A DNA stretch of 64,000 nt from Chrysophaeum taylorii (taxonomy: Eukaryota; Sar; Pelagophyceae; Pelagomonadales; Pelagomonadaceae): positions 186,001 to 250,000 of the forward strand of contig JAQMWT010000670.1 of assembly GCA_029834535.1 (NCBI GenBank), read 5' to 3'. The stretch's first letter is position 1. The number at the start of each line of letters is the position of its first letter. Under the pieces are notes generated by a model that was not told where the DNA came from, did no database searches, and was given only the letters and a program-made list of their open reading frames with translations. Positions 35,013-45,910 of this stretch are shown in pieces. The position numbers and the translations under genes were made by a program.

Positions 35013-35015
35013 TTC

Positions 35016-35873
35016 GGCGCTCCTCGTCTACAGGCCCGTGATTCCGGACTGGCTCCTGTCGGTCCGGCCTGGCTCCCATGCTCGGGAGAGGTCTGAAGTT
35101 AGTTAGTCACACACACTTCTCAAGGGTGCAACCACAGTCGTCGGTACGAAACGCGAGGCGACGAAACAAAGCCAGTAAGTCTTGAAGCACGATGCACGTA
35201 GTCAAATGCGAGGACACACTCGAGGGTACGTCGGATCAGGTACAATCCCGAGCAACTTGAACTCCGGTGATGAACGTGTTGAGGAAGTTCGCAAGATCAT
35301 CAATATGGTTGCACACCAGTGAATGTAGTGAAGCAATAGCGGATGGAGCTACGCGGTTCCCGTGGCCCATGTAGACATCTGGAATGCGCTTGTAAAGTCG
35401 CGTGAAGTTCATGTCGCGGTTTTCATGGATATCAACGTTGTTGCTTGACGCGAAATTCTCCTTCAGAGCAGCGAGATGCTGAGAAATTCTTCTTCAGAGC
35501 AGCGAGATGCTGAGATGCTAGTCCAAGGATCGTTGGTCGAGATAATGTGATCGACGGTAGAGATGATCATGTTCGCAAGACGACGTGTCCATTGGCGGGG
35601 GAAAAAAATGTCACTCACCGCTGAAGGCGCCAAGTGTTCGCGAAAGCTTGCTAGCTTGAATTTCGATCGAGGACATGTTAGACGACAACGAACCGAACAC
35701 GGAGCAACGAACTGAAGCCGAGGAGGAATCGCCACGAAGTCAAGCAGAGGCTTCACCGTAGCGAACACCTGCTGCCATGTGACAAATGGAATGGGGCGTT
35801 ACTCTAGCGATAAGGGAATGACGTAGGGATACTGGATACGTGGTGCAGGGGTAAGTGTCATAGCTTCCTCACA
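35016..35873 (-). mobile_element. Copia 1-type 5' end, copy B (SINE tail, gag start, LTR)
   Basis: 35016-35106 is the last about 90 bp of the SINE. A gag start on the minus strand lies at 35463-35700 and the LTR at 35778-35873. The primer-binding site is CTGCTGCCA just before the LTR. It is followed by the same AACGC flank as copy A. Confidence 0.8.
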
Positions 35874-35878
35874 AACGC

Positions 35879-36810
35879 GATGAGGGTTTTGCGAAGGTGT
35901 TGGAAGAAGGTTTGTGTTTGAGAGGGGCATTGATGGGGGATTATGGTGGTTAGGAGATGGGCTAGATGTTGGTTTTTTCGAGGAAGATTCCGGCGTGTTC
36001 GAGAAGTGTGCGGATGGTGGGCTCTTTTTCGGCTTTGAGGGCCCAGTACGTCTTGTCAGGATTGTAGCCGTACACCAACGTGTGCGATATGCCTGGGGGG
36101 AGGGGGGGGGTCCATTTCATACTCCGACAATAGTAGACGGACGGTGGAACGTTCCATTTCAAGAGTGTTGCGGCCGCGCGGTAGCTGTCAATAGTGTTGC
36201 GGCCGCGCGGTAGCACGACGTTGTCGGAGGGACGGACGGACTGTCGCCTGGGGGGGGGGTGGCATCACTTCTTCGGCGCTTTCCATCGGTTGTACTTTGT
36301 GAGGCGTCACGACGAGTTCTTCGCGGCATTTTTGCAATTTATGGACCGTTGAACGGTTTCAAGCTTCATTGAACATTTAATTTTTCAACCTTTGCTCAAA
36401 CGCGGAACGTTCCATTTCATACTCTGACAAGAGTAAACGGACGGTGGAACGTTCCATTTCAAGAGTGTTGCGGCCGCGCGGTAGCTTTCAATTGAACATT
36501 TAATTTTTCAACCTTTGCTCAAACGTGGAACGTTCCATTTCATACTCCGACAATAGTAGACGGACGGTGGAACGTTCCATTTCAAGAGTGTTGCGGCCGC
36601 CATCATTTCTCCGCGGCAAGCACGCAAGATATGCTAAGGTCGGCAAGATACTTTAAGCTTCAACCCAACATGAGTATTGAATTTTTCTATACCGGTCGGT
36701 CGGACGGACGGACGGACGGACGGACGGATTATTCGATTCGTAGCTGTTGTGTGACAATAGGAGTGTATAATATATACCCCACAAACCCACCCACATCCTT
36801 CATGCCCCTC
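35879..36810. repeat. Spacer with palindrome-bearing tandem repeats, copy B
   Basis: Counterpart of 22556-23490: units with GGAACGTTCC palindromes and GTTGCGGCCGC near 36110, 36410 and 36530, and a longer (CGGA)n at 36700-36727. Copy B units agree better with one another than copy A units. No gene recognised. Confidence 0.6.
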
Positions 36811-36829
36811 CTAGCAGTCGACATTTAAA

Positions 36830-36922
36830 GACAATATGAGTGGGGCGTTACTCTAGCGATAAGGGAATGACGTAGGGATACTGGATACGTGGTGCAGGGG
36901 TAAGTGTCATAGCTTCCTCACA
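36830..36922 (-). repeat. Copia 2 3' LTR, 93 bp, outer end replaced
   Basis: In element orientation it runs TGTGAGGAAGC... to ...CATATTGTC and then meets TTTAAATGTCGACTGCTAG (36829 to 36811) instead of the expected CACA end. The same junction is in copy A (23507/23508). Confidence 0.75.
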
Positions 36923-37099
36923 CAGGTGCTGGAAAAGAAAGAAAAGGAAGAAGGGGTATGTGAGGTCCTCACACAGGTGCTGGAAAAGAAAGAAAAGGGG
37001 GAAAAAAAGGGGTAAGTGAGACGCTCACAGAGGAGAAGCTTGAAGGAAGACGTCAGGAGAGGCATTGTGGCAGAAAGAGACAGGACATATCGGGCGATG

Positions 37100-37362
37100 T
37101 CACGAAGTGAGGTAACGAGCACGAAGCCGGAGGAAGGAAGGAGCTTCCGTACTGCGGGTGAAGATATCGCTAAGGTTGTCAAGGCGGGGAATGTGTTGGA
37201 GATCAATGATGTGGTTGCGATGATATTCGGCGGTGCTGTAAAAGCGAATATCAATATGGTGGGTGCGCCGCGTGAGACATTGGAGACGGACTTGGGTGAC
37301 GGTGGTTCTGTTATCGACATACATTGGTACCGTGTGACGAGGGAGATCAAAGTCATCAAAAA
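37100..37362 (-). pseudogene. Copia 2 RNase H C-terminal part
   Basis: Encodes DDFDLPRHTVPMYVDNRTT through RLDNLSDIFTRSTEA to the stop near 37100. It joins with LLALYAATAELSRLLKLF at 46715-46760 once the gypsy element and one copy of AAAAA are removed. Confidence 0.8.
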
Positions 37363-37684
37363 TATGGCGGCACAGAAAAACCTTCCCGACCCTCGGGTGA
37401 CAAAGGGGGTACTCGCCGACTCGTCCTAGACCTCACTGAACGAGGAAAACACGGACTCGGGGTCGGATATGCTCGCCACACACCTTGCTCACGCCCACCA
37501 AGCCTCTCAACAAGATGGAGAGATGGTATATGATAGCAAGAATGCTACAAGAATACTGCAAGAATGCTTCTCACAAGAGAGAGGTATGATGTCACTAGGA
37601 AGGTAGGGAAAGGCGTCCCGTTGAACGGGTATCAAGCCTCGAGAAAGGGAGGGTAAGCCTTAGCGGTCAGGAGTTGCCGCCACA
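37363..37684 (-). repeat. Gypsy 3' LTR, 322 bp
   Basis: On + it starts TATGGCGGCACAG and ends GAGTTGCCGCCACA. The 10-bp ends are inverted repeats with one mismatch. The pol stop codon lies inside it (37667-37669), so pol overlaps the LTR by about 18 bp. Confidence 0.88.
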
Positions 37685-38600
37685 GGACTCCCCTGGTGAG
37701 AACACGAGCTGCCCTCCGCGAGTCCGGCGAGAAGCACGAGCCTTGGCTGAATGAGCGTCTCGGGAACGAATCTTCTTGTAGACACGTTCAACGACAGGCT
37801 CAGGAACGCGTCCACCACGCAAGGTGAACTTAGGAATCAACGCATCGATCTCATGCGGGGCGAAGTCGGTGACACAAGGAGCGGTACTGTTGTTGACCTT
37901 GGTCTTGTCGGTGAAACTGCGACCGTCCACGTCCTTATATTCCGGCTTAAGCTTGCGAGTAGAGAGATGTGAGGTAGGCTTGTAATAAGAAACCTTGTCG
38001 TGGGGACCAAGATCAGCATAGAAATGCGGAGCGACCCGATCATTCACAAAATCATAGGGTTCATAAACTTCAGCGACGTAAATCTTCTTTCGCCAATCGG
38101 ACCGTTTGTTATCCGGAATCCGAAAGATAACGAACTTACCATGCTTGTAATCATCCCGAAAGGTCTCCTTGGGCTTGGGCACAGCTCGATCGACCACTGG
38201 AGAAACCATCACAGGGGTAATCTGGCTAACATGAACACAACGGCGTTCGGGAGGAGAATCAAGAGACTCAATCCTGTAAGTGACCGTGGACAAGCGTTCC
38301 AAAATAACGAATGGACCGCGCCATTCCGGTCGAAGCTTGTTATGAAGAAAAGGGATGTAGAGCAGCACATGTGAACCTTCTTCATACTCCACATCAACAT
38401 GGTCCGCATTATAGGCGAGACGTTGTTTACGAAGAGCCTTCTCGCGAGCTTCGTTCACCGTAGCGGTATAGAACTTCAGCCTCTCGCGAGTCTCTGCCAC
38501 AACATCGGAGCGAGTTTTCGGCAAGCGGCGGACATCAAAATCCATGATCGTGTAATCGGTTGGCAATAAAGGCTGCCGGTTAAGACGAAGCATGAAAGGT
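37667..38600 (-). pseudogene. Gypsy pol C terminus: GPY/F region and extra domain
   Basis: WRGPFVILERLSTVTYRI is the GPY/F-like module that follows many gypsy integrases. It is followed by VHVSQITPVMV and then about 150 residues with YKHGKFVIFRIPDNKRSDW, KKIYVAEVYEPYDFVND, VAPHFYADLGPHDKV and a basic tail (KKIRSRDAHSAKARASRRTR). Its beta-rich look and position recall the chromodomain-type targeting modules of other gypsy integrases, but no chromodomain signature is seen. The name is left open. Confidence 0.75.
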
Positions 38601-38705
38601 GAGATCTGAGTCCCCGGAATAAATTTGCGATTGTAACAGAAAGCAATGTACTCCGCGAATTCGGGCCATTCCGTGATCTTGCGGTTTTGAAGGCACGCAC
38701 GGAGG

Positions 38706-38981
38706 AAAGCCTTGATAAAGCGGTTGACCCTTTCCGCAGGATTAGCTGAGCATGATGCGGAATCGTGGTACTATACCGAACATTGAAAAGATGACAAAAC
38801 TCTTCCATCAACTTGTTGACGAACTCTTTCCCATTGTCGGTACAAAGCCTTGATAAAGCGGTTGACCCTTTCCGCAGGATTAGCTGAGCATGATGCGGAA
38901 TCGTGGTACTATACCGAACATTGAAAAGATGACAAAACTCTTCCATCAACTTGTTGACGAACTCTTTCCCATTGTCGGTAC
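38706..38981. repeat. 138-bp tandem duplication inside gypsy integrase
   Basis: 38706-38843 and 38844-38981 are near-identical. 138 is a multiple of three, but a one-base loss beside each copy (AGCTGAGC for AGCCTGAGC) already breaks the integrase frame. Absent from copy A. Confidence 0.85.
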
Positions 38982-40370
38982 GAATCCTCTGAGGTAGATA
39001 ACTTTTGAGTAATATATTCGCGACAAAAGACTCGAGGATTGACTCGGCAGCTCGAGGATTGACTCGGAAGTCTTATGGTGTAGTACGTCAAGAATCAAGA
39101 AATGAGAAAATGGATCAAAAAAGACGATGAGATATGTCTCGGGACCAGCACTGGGCAAAGGTCCAAACAAATCCATACAAAGGACGACACAATCACCATC
39201 ATACACCGGTTGCTGAAGCAGACCTGCTCTCTTTGGTTCAGGCGTACGAGCTTTCTTGCACACTATGCAACCAGCAATGTAAGCACCCACCTCATTAGAC
39301 ATATGGGGCCACCAAAAACGTTCAAGTATCGACTGCACTGTACTTTGACGACCCATATGACCACCATTGAGAGGTGTGTCATGGTACAATCGGATGATGC
39401 GCGTCCGTAAAGTTCGGGGTGCGACTATCATCGGGTGCAAGTCGGGTGCGGCACGGTAGAGAACTCCTTTCACCACTTGATAGCGATAATTGGCTCCGTA
39501 CCGACGAAGAGAATGGCCCTGAGCCATGCGATAACGAATGTCCTCGCAAGTAGCATCAGTGATCTGCTCTTTGGCTATCTCTTCCAAAGTCAAATTATCC
39601 GGAATCTTGTCGATGTACTCTTGGTAATCATCGGCATCACGGAAAATACTAGGCTGGGTCTGCAGTCGTTGCTTCTGACGTTGTTTCGTAGCATGAGACG
39701 TGACCAATTGCATCGGATCATCGAGGTCTTCTTCCTCTTCCTCCACAGGCAACTCAGTCGTAACAAACGACAGAATGACATGGCACCCAGGTAAAGGTAC
39801 TCCTTCATCATCAACAGAACGAGGGAGTTCTTGGCACACTAGATACGCGTGGTTCAAGGGTTCACCAAACTCGTCCGTCTCGATGACATGATCTATAGGA
39901 TTGCGAGAGAGACAGTCAGGGATGCTCATTCCCGGCGACTTCCCTGGCTTGTGTCCCAATTCAGCATCAAAATTGGCGGGCCGCATCGCCCATCGAGCCA
40001 ACTGCCCAGACGAGTGCTTCGCCTTTCGTAAAAACGTCAAGTTGCGATGATCTGTTTCAAGGATCGTCTTGTGACCTTCGATATAAGAGCGGAAATGCAC
40101 AAGAGAAAGAATAACAGCCAGTAGCTCTAGCCGGCGAGGCTCATAGTTCCGCATCTCTTTCGGCACAGCTCGGCTCCAATACTCAATTACTCGTTCCTCT
40201 CGTGTCACCTTGCCGGTTTCGTCCTTGATTTCCACGAGCTGAAAAAGATACGCACCTAGACCATCCTTGGAAGCATCCGAGCGGATCTGAAAGGGAAGAT
40301 CGTAGTCAGGATGATAAACTCCCCGAGATCCACCAAAGCTTCGATGATCGTGCCCCATGCCGTTTGGCAC
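38946..40370 (-). pseudogene. Gypsy RNase H and integrase N-terminal half
   Basis: FQIRSDASKDGLGAYLFQ, RRLELLAVILSL and ETDHRNLTFLRKAKHSSG mark RNase H. LYHDTPLNGGHMGRQ and CIVCKKARTPEPKR mark the integrase HHCC finger, and CMDLFGPLPSAG holds the first catalytic Asp. A duplicated CTCGAGGATTGACTCGG near 39035-39070 shifts the frame before the second Asp. A lost base near 40325 separates it from the RT frame. Confidence 0.85.
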
Positions 40371-41745
40371 TCAGGCGTCCACTCAAACTTAACGCCTTCA
40401 AGACACAATCGCCCAAGCGGCTCCACAATCTTCGAATAATTCTTCACATATCGGCGGCAATAGTTGCTCATGCCAATGAAAGATCGAATCTGGGTCTTCG
40501 GGGACGTATTGGGCAACGTACCGGGAATCGGCATCTGCTGCAACGCTTCTAACGTCTTGGGATTCGGCTTCAAGCCCTCCGGAGTCGAAATATGTCCCAA
40601 CAACTCGATTTCATCCTTGAGGAGGTGGAACTTCGAAGTTCGTCTACTATATCCTCGCTGTGCTAAATGGCACAATACTTCAATAAAAACTTGCAAATGT
40701 CGATGGAGTTCATCCGATCCCATCATAATATCGTCGACAAACGCGACCAAGTCCTTATACATCCATGTGGACAAATCGCTAGCCATCTGCTTACAAAAGA
40801 GAGCTCCTGCTGTTTTTACTCCTAGAGACAAGCGCAAGAAACTATGGGCTCCAAGTGGACTAACCATCGTAACGGCGTCCTGAGCAGCGGCGTCCAAACG
40901 TAGGTTATGATAACCCCATCGAATATCAATGCACGTCCGCCAACGGCGCATGGCAAGAAAAGCCAAAGCATCATCTTGACGAATATTCGGCCAACTGTCA
41001 CTGACCAGCTGATCATTGAGCTGACGCAAGTCAACTGCAGCACGAAAAGCATTCGACGTCCCGGCCCCTGCTCCCTTCTTAGGCAGCATCAGTACAGGGA
41101 ATCCCCACGGAGAGTTCGCCGGTCGGATGACTCCATCGCGACACCACTCAGTGATCTGCTTTCTGAGACACTCGAGCTTTGCTGGCGTCAACCTATAAGG
41201 CGTCATCTTGATCGGTCGTGGGTTTGCGTCTTTAAATCGTAGAGAAACCGGTGGCGAGTCCACGGGTCTCATAATCGGATCAAAGAAAGCCCACGCGTAT
41301 TGCACGCAATGGCTCAACATCATCTTCGCATCATCATCCAGATGCGGGTTGTCGGGAATTCCCAGATCTCGAACAACCTTTTTAACTTCTTCCTTCGTCG
41401 GAATTACGACTTTCATCGCATCATTGTCCTTGACGTGCTCGGGAGTCTGCGGTAACGGTACACCGTCCGCATCGCGCGGCGCATCCTTCCATGGCACATC
41501 GAACTTTTCTTCGTATTTGAACCTCACCTCAGGGTGGCTCTTATTGATCTTTTCACCTTTGACGCGCACATTCGGCTCGCTCCTTACTTTCGGCTCCTGT
41601 TCAGGTTCAGGATCCGGCGGAACGTCCACTTTTGATTGTCGGGGGGCCCCAGCAGAAAAAGCATGAGCCGTCCCCGGCGCATCTGTTGGAAGCGGAAGCA
41701 TAGGAACTCCTGGTGGTTCCCATTTAGTGGGATCTGGTGATCATC
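40330..41745 (-). pseudogene. Gypsy reverse transcriptase
   Basis: Contains an N-terminal Pro/Glu/Lys-rich linker (PDPEPEQEPKVRSEPNVRVK) and then RT blocks: PYRLTPAKLECLRKQI, VIRPANSPWGFPVLMLPKKG, FRAAVDLRQLND, CIDIRWGYHNLRL, PLGAHSFLRLSLGVKTAGA. The active site is LVAFVDDIMMGS (FVDD). LLGHISTPEGLKPNPKT follows. All catalytic residues are present. The frame is joined to the methyltransferase frame only by a -1 shift near 41745 and to RNase H by a shift near 40325. Confidence 0.9.
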
Positions 41746-41889
41746 CTTTGACACCCACTTAACGACACGAGTACGCGTATTTAACAGCGGAATCTCTACG
41801 TGACGAAAGGTGGTGTCGGAGATTCGCAAATACTGCTCAAAGGATCGATCTGTCGGGCTCAACGCGGTCGGCAGGACTTCACCACTTTG

Positions 41890-42770
41890 GCGGAAACCTC
41901 TGGTCACGGAGTTGTGCAGATCGACTGCTAAAATCGCAAGAGTATCTGGAGGGACGACAGACGCTAAATGTTTGAACGAATCTGTCTTAGACAAGCTAGC
42001 CCAATCATGATCCACCGGCATCGTGAGCAACTCGGCCGTCATCTTGAGAGTCAAAGGCTGAGTGTCCGAGCGATGCGGTCCCAAACGAAGAGGAACTCGC
42101 GTAACGGTGTAAGCCGTATCTGTTGCTTCTCGGGACGAGCCAAGATTATTCAGCTGGAGAAGGTGGCGTTCATGAGCATAACCTAAAGCTGCAGCAATTT
42201 TTTGTTGCATGTTCACACATGTCTTCGGAGCCTCTTGCAAGTGCAGTGGGTGACTGGAAACCAACAATCGCACGCGAGAGCTCATCAGAGTAGGTGTGAT
42301 ATCATGAAAATTGACGACGTACACGTAAGGGTGTAAGCGCGCTATATACGAAATAATGGACGCCTCCTGTTCAATCAGCCACATCATGAAGCCAGCCATT
42401 TTGCACAGCTTCATCGTCCAGTTAGTGGCCGTAACACCCTTGCCAACATCTCTGGATGTCAAGTTGCAGAGTGCTGAATGAACGCAGGGCGGAGACGCTA
42501 TACACATCGACGATGACCATTCCGCTTCAGGCAAATAAGCCTTGATCAACCGGAGGGTCGAGTCATATCGTCCAGAGCGTGTGCTGGACCACAGGTATCT
42601 TCGGAAAATTCTTCTGATGAACCTTGTTGGCAGCTGTTGAAGAGTCAAGAGCAAGGACGACTCGAAACGACGTCCCGCACAACTCGTTCGCTCGTTGCAG
42701 TCCTAAAGTACTTCCTCCGGCGCCGCTGAAGAGCATCACAACCTTGCGATACGTGATCGGCACCCAGTGG
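41890..42770 (-). pseudogene. C5-cytosine DNA methyltransferase domain of the gypsy element, one frameshift
   Basis: In element order: motif I KVVMLFSGAGGSTLGLQRA (about 42735), motif II RVVLALDSSTAANKVHQKNF (42650), then a +1 frame change near 42590, and motif IV SMCIASPPCVHSALCN with the catalytic Pro-Cys (42470-42510). Motif VI-like MMWLIEQEAS lies at about 42360, motif VIII PTLMSSRVRLLVSS at 42270, motif IX-like QPLTLKMTAELLTMP at 42045 and motif X-like KHLASVVPPDTLAILA at 41950. The full set and spacing identify a DNA cytosine-5 methyltransferase. It replaces no other domain; RT follows directly. ENV of motif VI is altered (IEQ), while motif VIII keeps the usual S-R-V-R-L pattern. It could modify element or host chromatin, but this copy is broken. 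Confidence 0.88.
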
Positions 42771-43960
42771 ACCTTTTCAAACCTTCGGCGAATCTCGCAT
42801 TCTGTAACTTCTCGGCATTTCTTTTCCTCCTCGTCAGTTCGTCGGTCGAAATCGTCGTTACCGAGCGATTCTTGACGAGAATTCTTCTTCTTATCGGCAG
42901 AAGGAGACGCCTTCTGCACTGAGCTCAAAAGCATCAGTTCGGGAGCCGCATCGCCTTGAGTCAGATGGCTGGCGACCGAAACAGTGAATGATAGGTTAGC
43001 CTTGTTAGATTCGGCTTCACCATCCTTCGTTAAATCGTCGACCGTCTCAGCATTCAGCTCGTCATCAAAACGAACAATATCGCCCAAAGCAAGGACTTCA
43101 CCTTGAGTGATCACGGTCGGCACATCCTGGGTAGAGGATATCGCCACTCGAGCTGCGAACTTATCATGATCCTCAGGAGAAGAACACATTCCATCGACTA
43201 CCCCGAGTTGCTCGTACCCAGAAGACGTAGCAACGAAAACTTGCCCAGTTTCCACGGGCTCTGAAAGAGCGACTGGCACGCAGTAGGTGCGCCCAGGCTC
43301 GACCTTCATCGTGCGCGCAGCATAGGCTATCACTTCATAGGCATCGCTGTTCGAACTTTGAGAAGGCGTAACTGGAGGAACTCCCCAAGTCGTCGAAGCT
43401 CCCGCTCGTTTCGGCGGTGGACGCTGGAGGTCTTCAATCTTGCACAAGCGAGCGTAGACTCGGTTCTCAACTGTGCTCAGGCTTTGTTGCATCGCATGGT
43501 GCTGTTGCCCATAAACCTGAACTACCACGGGATTGCTCTCGTCATAAGTTGTTCTGAACGTCAAAATCGGAGAATCTACTCGTCGATCCTGCACCTTTAA
43601 CTTCTTGCGCCCGTAAGCGACTTGTGTGCGTAGAAACGCAATGCGATTCCGCGGGTAGTCCACTATGGCTCCAAACACCCGAATATCGCGCGCTCCCAGC
43701 AAAATAGATGATTAGTATCGGCCACAATAGCAACAACTGGAACGGCTACGTCGTCCGCAAGCGCAATCCGCAATGCAACCCATTTGTGGATAGTCGTTTT
43801 GTTCAATCCTGACCCATACAAAGTGCGCTCGACTGGAAGATCGCCCCGGTCATGGATGATGCTATCCTTTTCCAGTTTTCAACCATCCCACGACAAATAT
43901 AAGAGACATCAGCCATTCCATCCACGCACAAAGTCGTTGCAAACGTCGGCCCGTCTCGTC
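42771..43960 (-). pseudogene. Gypsy protease and protease-methyltransferase linker
   Basis: A retropepsin-like region lies at about 43640-43940: LCVDGMADVSYICRG stands where D-[ST]-G-[AS] is expected, and LLGARDIRVFGAIVDYPRN is the typical closing strand. Frame changes near 43720 and 43860 break it. The linker (42771-43600) has a beta-rich part (RTYCVPVALSEPVETGQVFV, ITQGEVLALGDIVRF) followed by a charged helix (RTDEEEKKCREVTECEIRRR) just before motif I of the methyltransferase. Confidence 0.65.
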
Positions 43961-44154
43961 GTCTATAAATATGACCAACTATAACGTAAGGGTACCAGGG
44001 TCCAGGCAGCCGATGGTGATGAGGTATTGCTCGATCTTTTCCCCATCGCTCGGCGACAGTGCAGTGTGATGACATCGTATCTCCGGTTTCGCATCGCCCG
44101 GCATCTGCATCGTCACCGCTGCTATATCTGGCGTTCTACATCTCGCCGCTGAAT

Positions 44155-45910
44155 CTATATTGGCGCTCGCCGCTTCGGCTGCTTCCTCATTCCCAGTTTC
44201 GCTGACAACAAATTCTGACACTTCTCAATCGGAGGCACATATATCTCCTCCTTTATCTCTTCTGGCAATCGTCGTTTCTCGTCCATCAAATCGGACATTC
44301 CCGTCAACTTCTCCTCCATCGGCGCCGCTGTGGTCTGCTCTGCTGCGACCAAAACTGTATCGGCTAGAACATCGGCTAAAACGGCTAAAACGGTCTAGGA
44401 AAAGAAGACGTCTTCCCCGACGTCAACTCAAAAGGTCTAACGTCATCATCGTGAACTGCCCTGCAAGACATGCACATTGACGAATGGGGGGACACTGGAA
44501 CCTGCGGCATGGGTTCGTCGGTCTCCGAATCTGAGTCTTCCCAGTAGTGCGGAGAATCCCAAGTAGCATCTGACATTGCTTCCACGTACGATGTAGAAGG
44601 CCACCGAACGATCCGAGCGTTGGTGGTATGTTGCTCCTGTTGCAATCGCGGGCCGGTTGGCAGCCGGAACGTTCGCAGTGGGACGGGGTATGGCCGGGGG
44701 GCGAAGACGGAAGGTTATCGACGAGTTGGTTCTCAGTCACATCGCGGTCTCCTCGTCGCATGGCGACAAGCTTGATTGTCACTCTCCGCCGACCGACCTT
44801 TCGGCGCTCCTCGTCTACAGGCCCGTGATTCCGGACTGGCTCCTGTCGGTCCGGCCTGGCTCCCATGCTCGGGAGAGGTCTGAAGTTAGTTAGTTAGTTA
44901 GTTGCAATCGATGGCTGCTCGTTACAACGACATCGGCAACATCATCGGAGACTCGGGCAGGGCGCGCCGTCGGGTAAAAGACAACCGCCGACATTGGCGG
45001 CGCGTCGCATAAAGATTGGAACGCGAAAGTTGCGCTCGAATGTCCCGAACTATCCTGATATCTGCCTCCGTCATACTCGTCATCGTAATGTCGATGACGT
45101 CGGCGCCGGCGCGAATTGCGACTAGAGCTCCGGTGACGGCAAGGACTCGGGCTGCTTTGAGCAGTATGGGCTTTTCGATCAGGGCTCTGGCTTCGATGTC
45201 GGCGTGACGATCGTCTAGAAGGTGATCGTCCGTCTCGCTGTCGTGTAGAAAACGACGTAGTATCCTTGATGCCTCTGACTTCGCTCACCATGGTTGCCAT
45301 TGTGGTTCCAAGATCGGTGAGGGCCGTTTGAATTTCATTAGGAGGCTCCGATCCGTGCGTGGCGTTCGCATGAGATGCATCATCACGCTTCGCCCAATCG
45401 GACCGCGATATGGGCTGCTTCTTCTGCTTACGAATTCGCTTCCACATCGCATAGTAGTAACGATCCGGATCGCGGTTGCAAACTACGCGACTTTCGTGTT
45501 CATCTTCATCATGGGTGGTCCAGAAGAACCCACAGTGCTTGCACGTCTTCTTGCCCCACAGAAAAAAAGATCTCGTAAGATCAGCGGATCCGTATTCCCA
45601 GACGGTTTATCCGCATCTTGCTGGCAAAACGCTCAGCTAATCGCTCATTTTCGCGACGTCTCCGCTCGAGGTCTTCACGAAGTCGACTTCGGGCTGCAGA
45701 TCCGCGCTCAATAGTAACACGCTTGCCACGGTCCGGAGTCGTTGGACTCAACGGCGAAAAAATGGCAGTATCCGGAGGCACATCAGGGGGCACGTCAGCA
45801 ACGTCGACTGCCTCGGCCTCTCTTAATTCACCTTCCTCGTGGCCTATCTCAGGGGCGGCGGGAAGAACTGGAGGAGATTCTTCCTCACGCACGTCTGCGT
45901 TTATCTCCAT
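44155..45910 (-). pseudogene. Gypsy gag, split by a SINE
   Basis: Starts at 45910 (MEINADVREEESPPVLPAAP). An acidic region is followed by a charged helix (RLREDLERRRRENERLAERF), then a small zinc-finger-like motif CKHCGFFWTTHDEDEHESRV with a following Cys (45480-45550). An Arg/Ser-rich segment (SPSRRSSRRHRSQSPDRK, 45100-45200) resembles nucleic-acid-binding tails. A SINE at 44649-44901 cuts it, and acidic and Pro-rich pieces continue to about 44155. Frame changes occur near 45585 and 45450. No capsid domain could be named. Confidence 0.6.
44639..44910 (+). mobile_element. SINE-like retroposon copy 3, 5'-truncated, 9-10-bp target duplication
   Basis: The body is 44649-44901, starting CGGGCCGGTTGGCAGCC and ending (TTAG)n, between copies of GTTGCAATCG (44639-44648 and 44901-44910). 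About 115 bp of the longest form is missing from the 5' end, as expected for target-primed reverse transcription. Confidence 0.9.

Larger units (their letters stand above)
27118..35015 (+). mobile_element. AT-rich copia-type element, 5' part (LTR, gag-protease, methyltransferase, integrase)
   Basis: Distinctly more A/T-rich than the surrounding elements. LTR/leader about 27137-28003; gag-protease 28004-30736; C5-methyltransferase-like region 30737-31882; linker; integrase 32305-34990. It stops abruptly at the first RT block (EIFDIVKFGCFKLALP), where a SINE fragment is joined at 35016. RNase H of the same style reappears at 54236. Order PR-INT-RT is the copia order, with the methyltransferase added after PR. 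Confidence 0.75.
35016..40645. repeat. Large duplicated block, copy B of 21686-27117
   Basis: Begins inside the SINE at CCTTTCGGCGCTCCTC and reproduces in the same order the copia 1 gag/LTR end, palindromic repeats, copia 2 LTR/RNase H and gypsy 3' end. Both copies share the gypsy insertion point. They differ by small indels (35820 versus 22493; extra tandem copy at 36930-36990; (CGGA)n number; 138-bp duplication at 38706-38981) and scattered substitutions. Confidence 0.85.
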
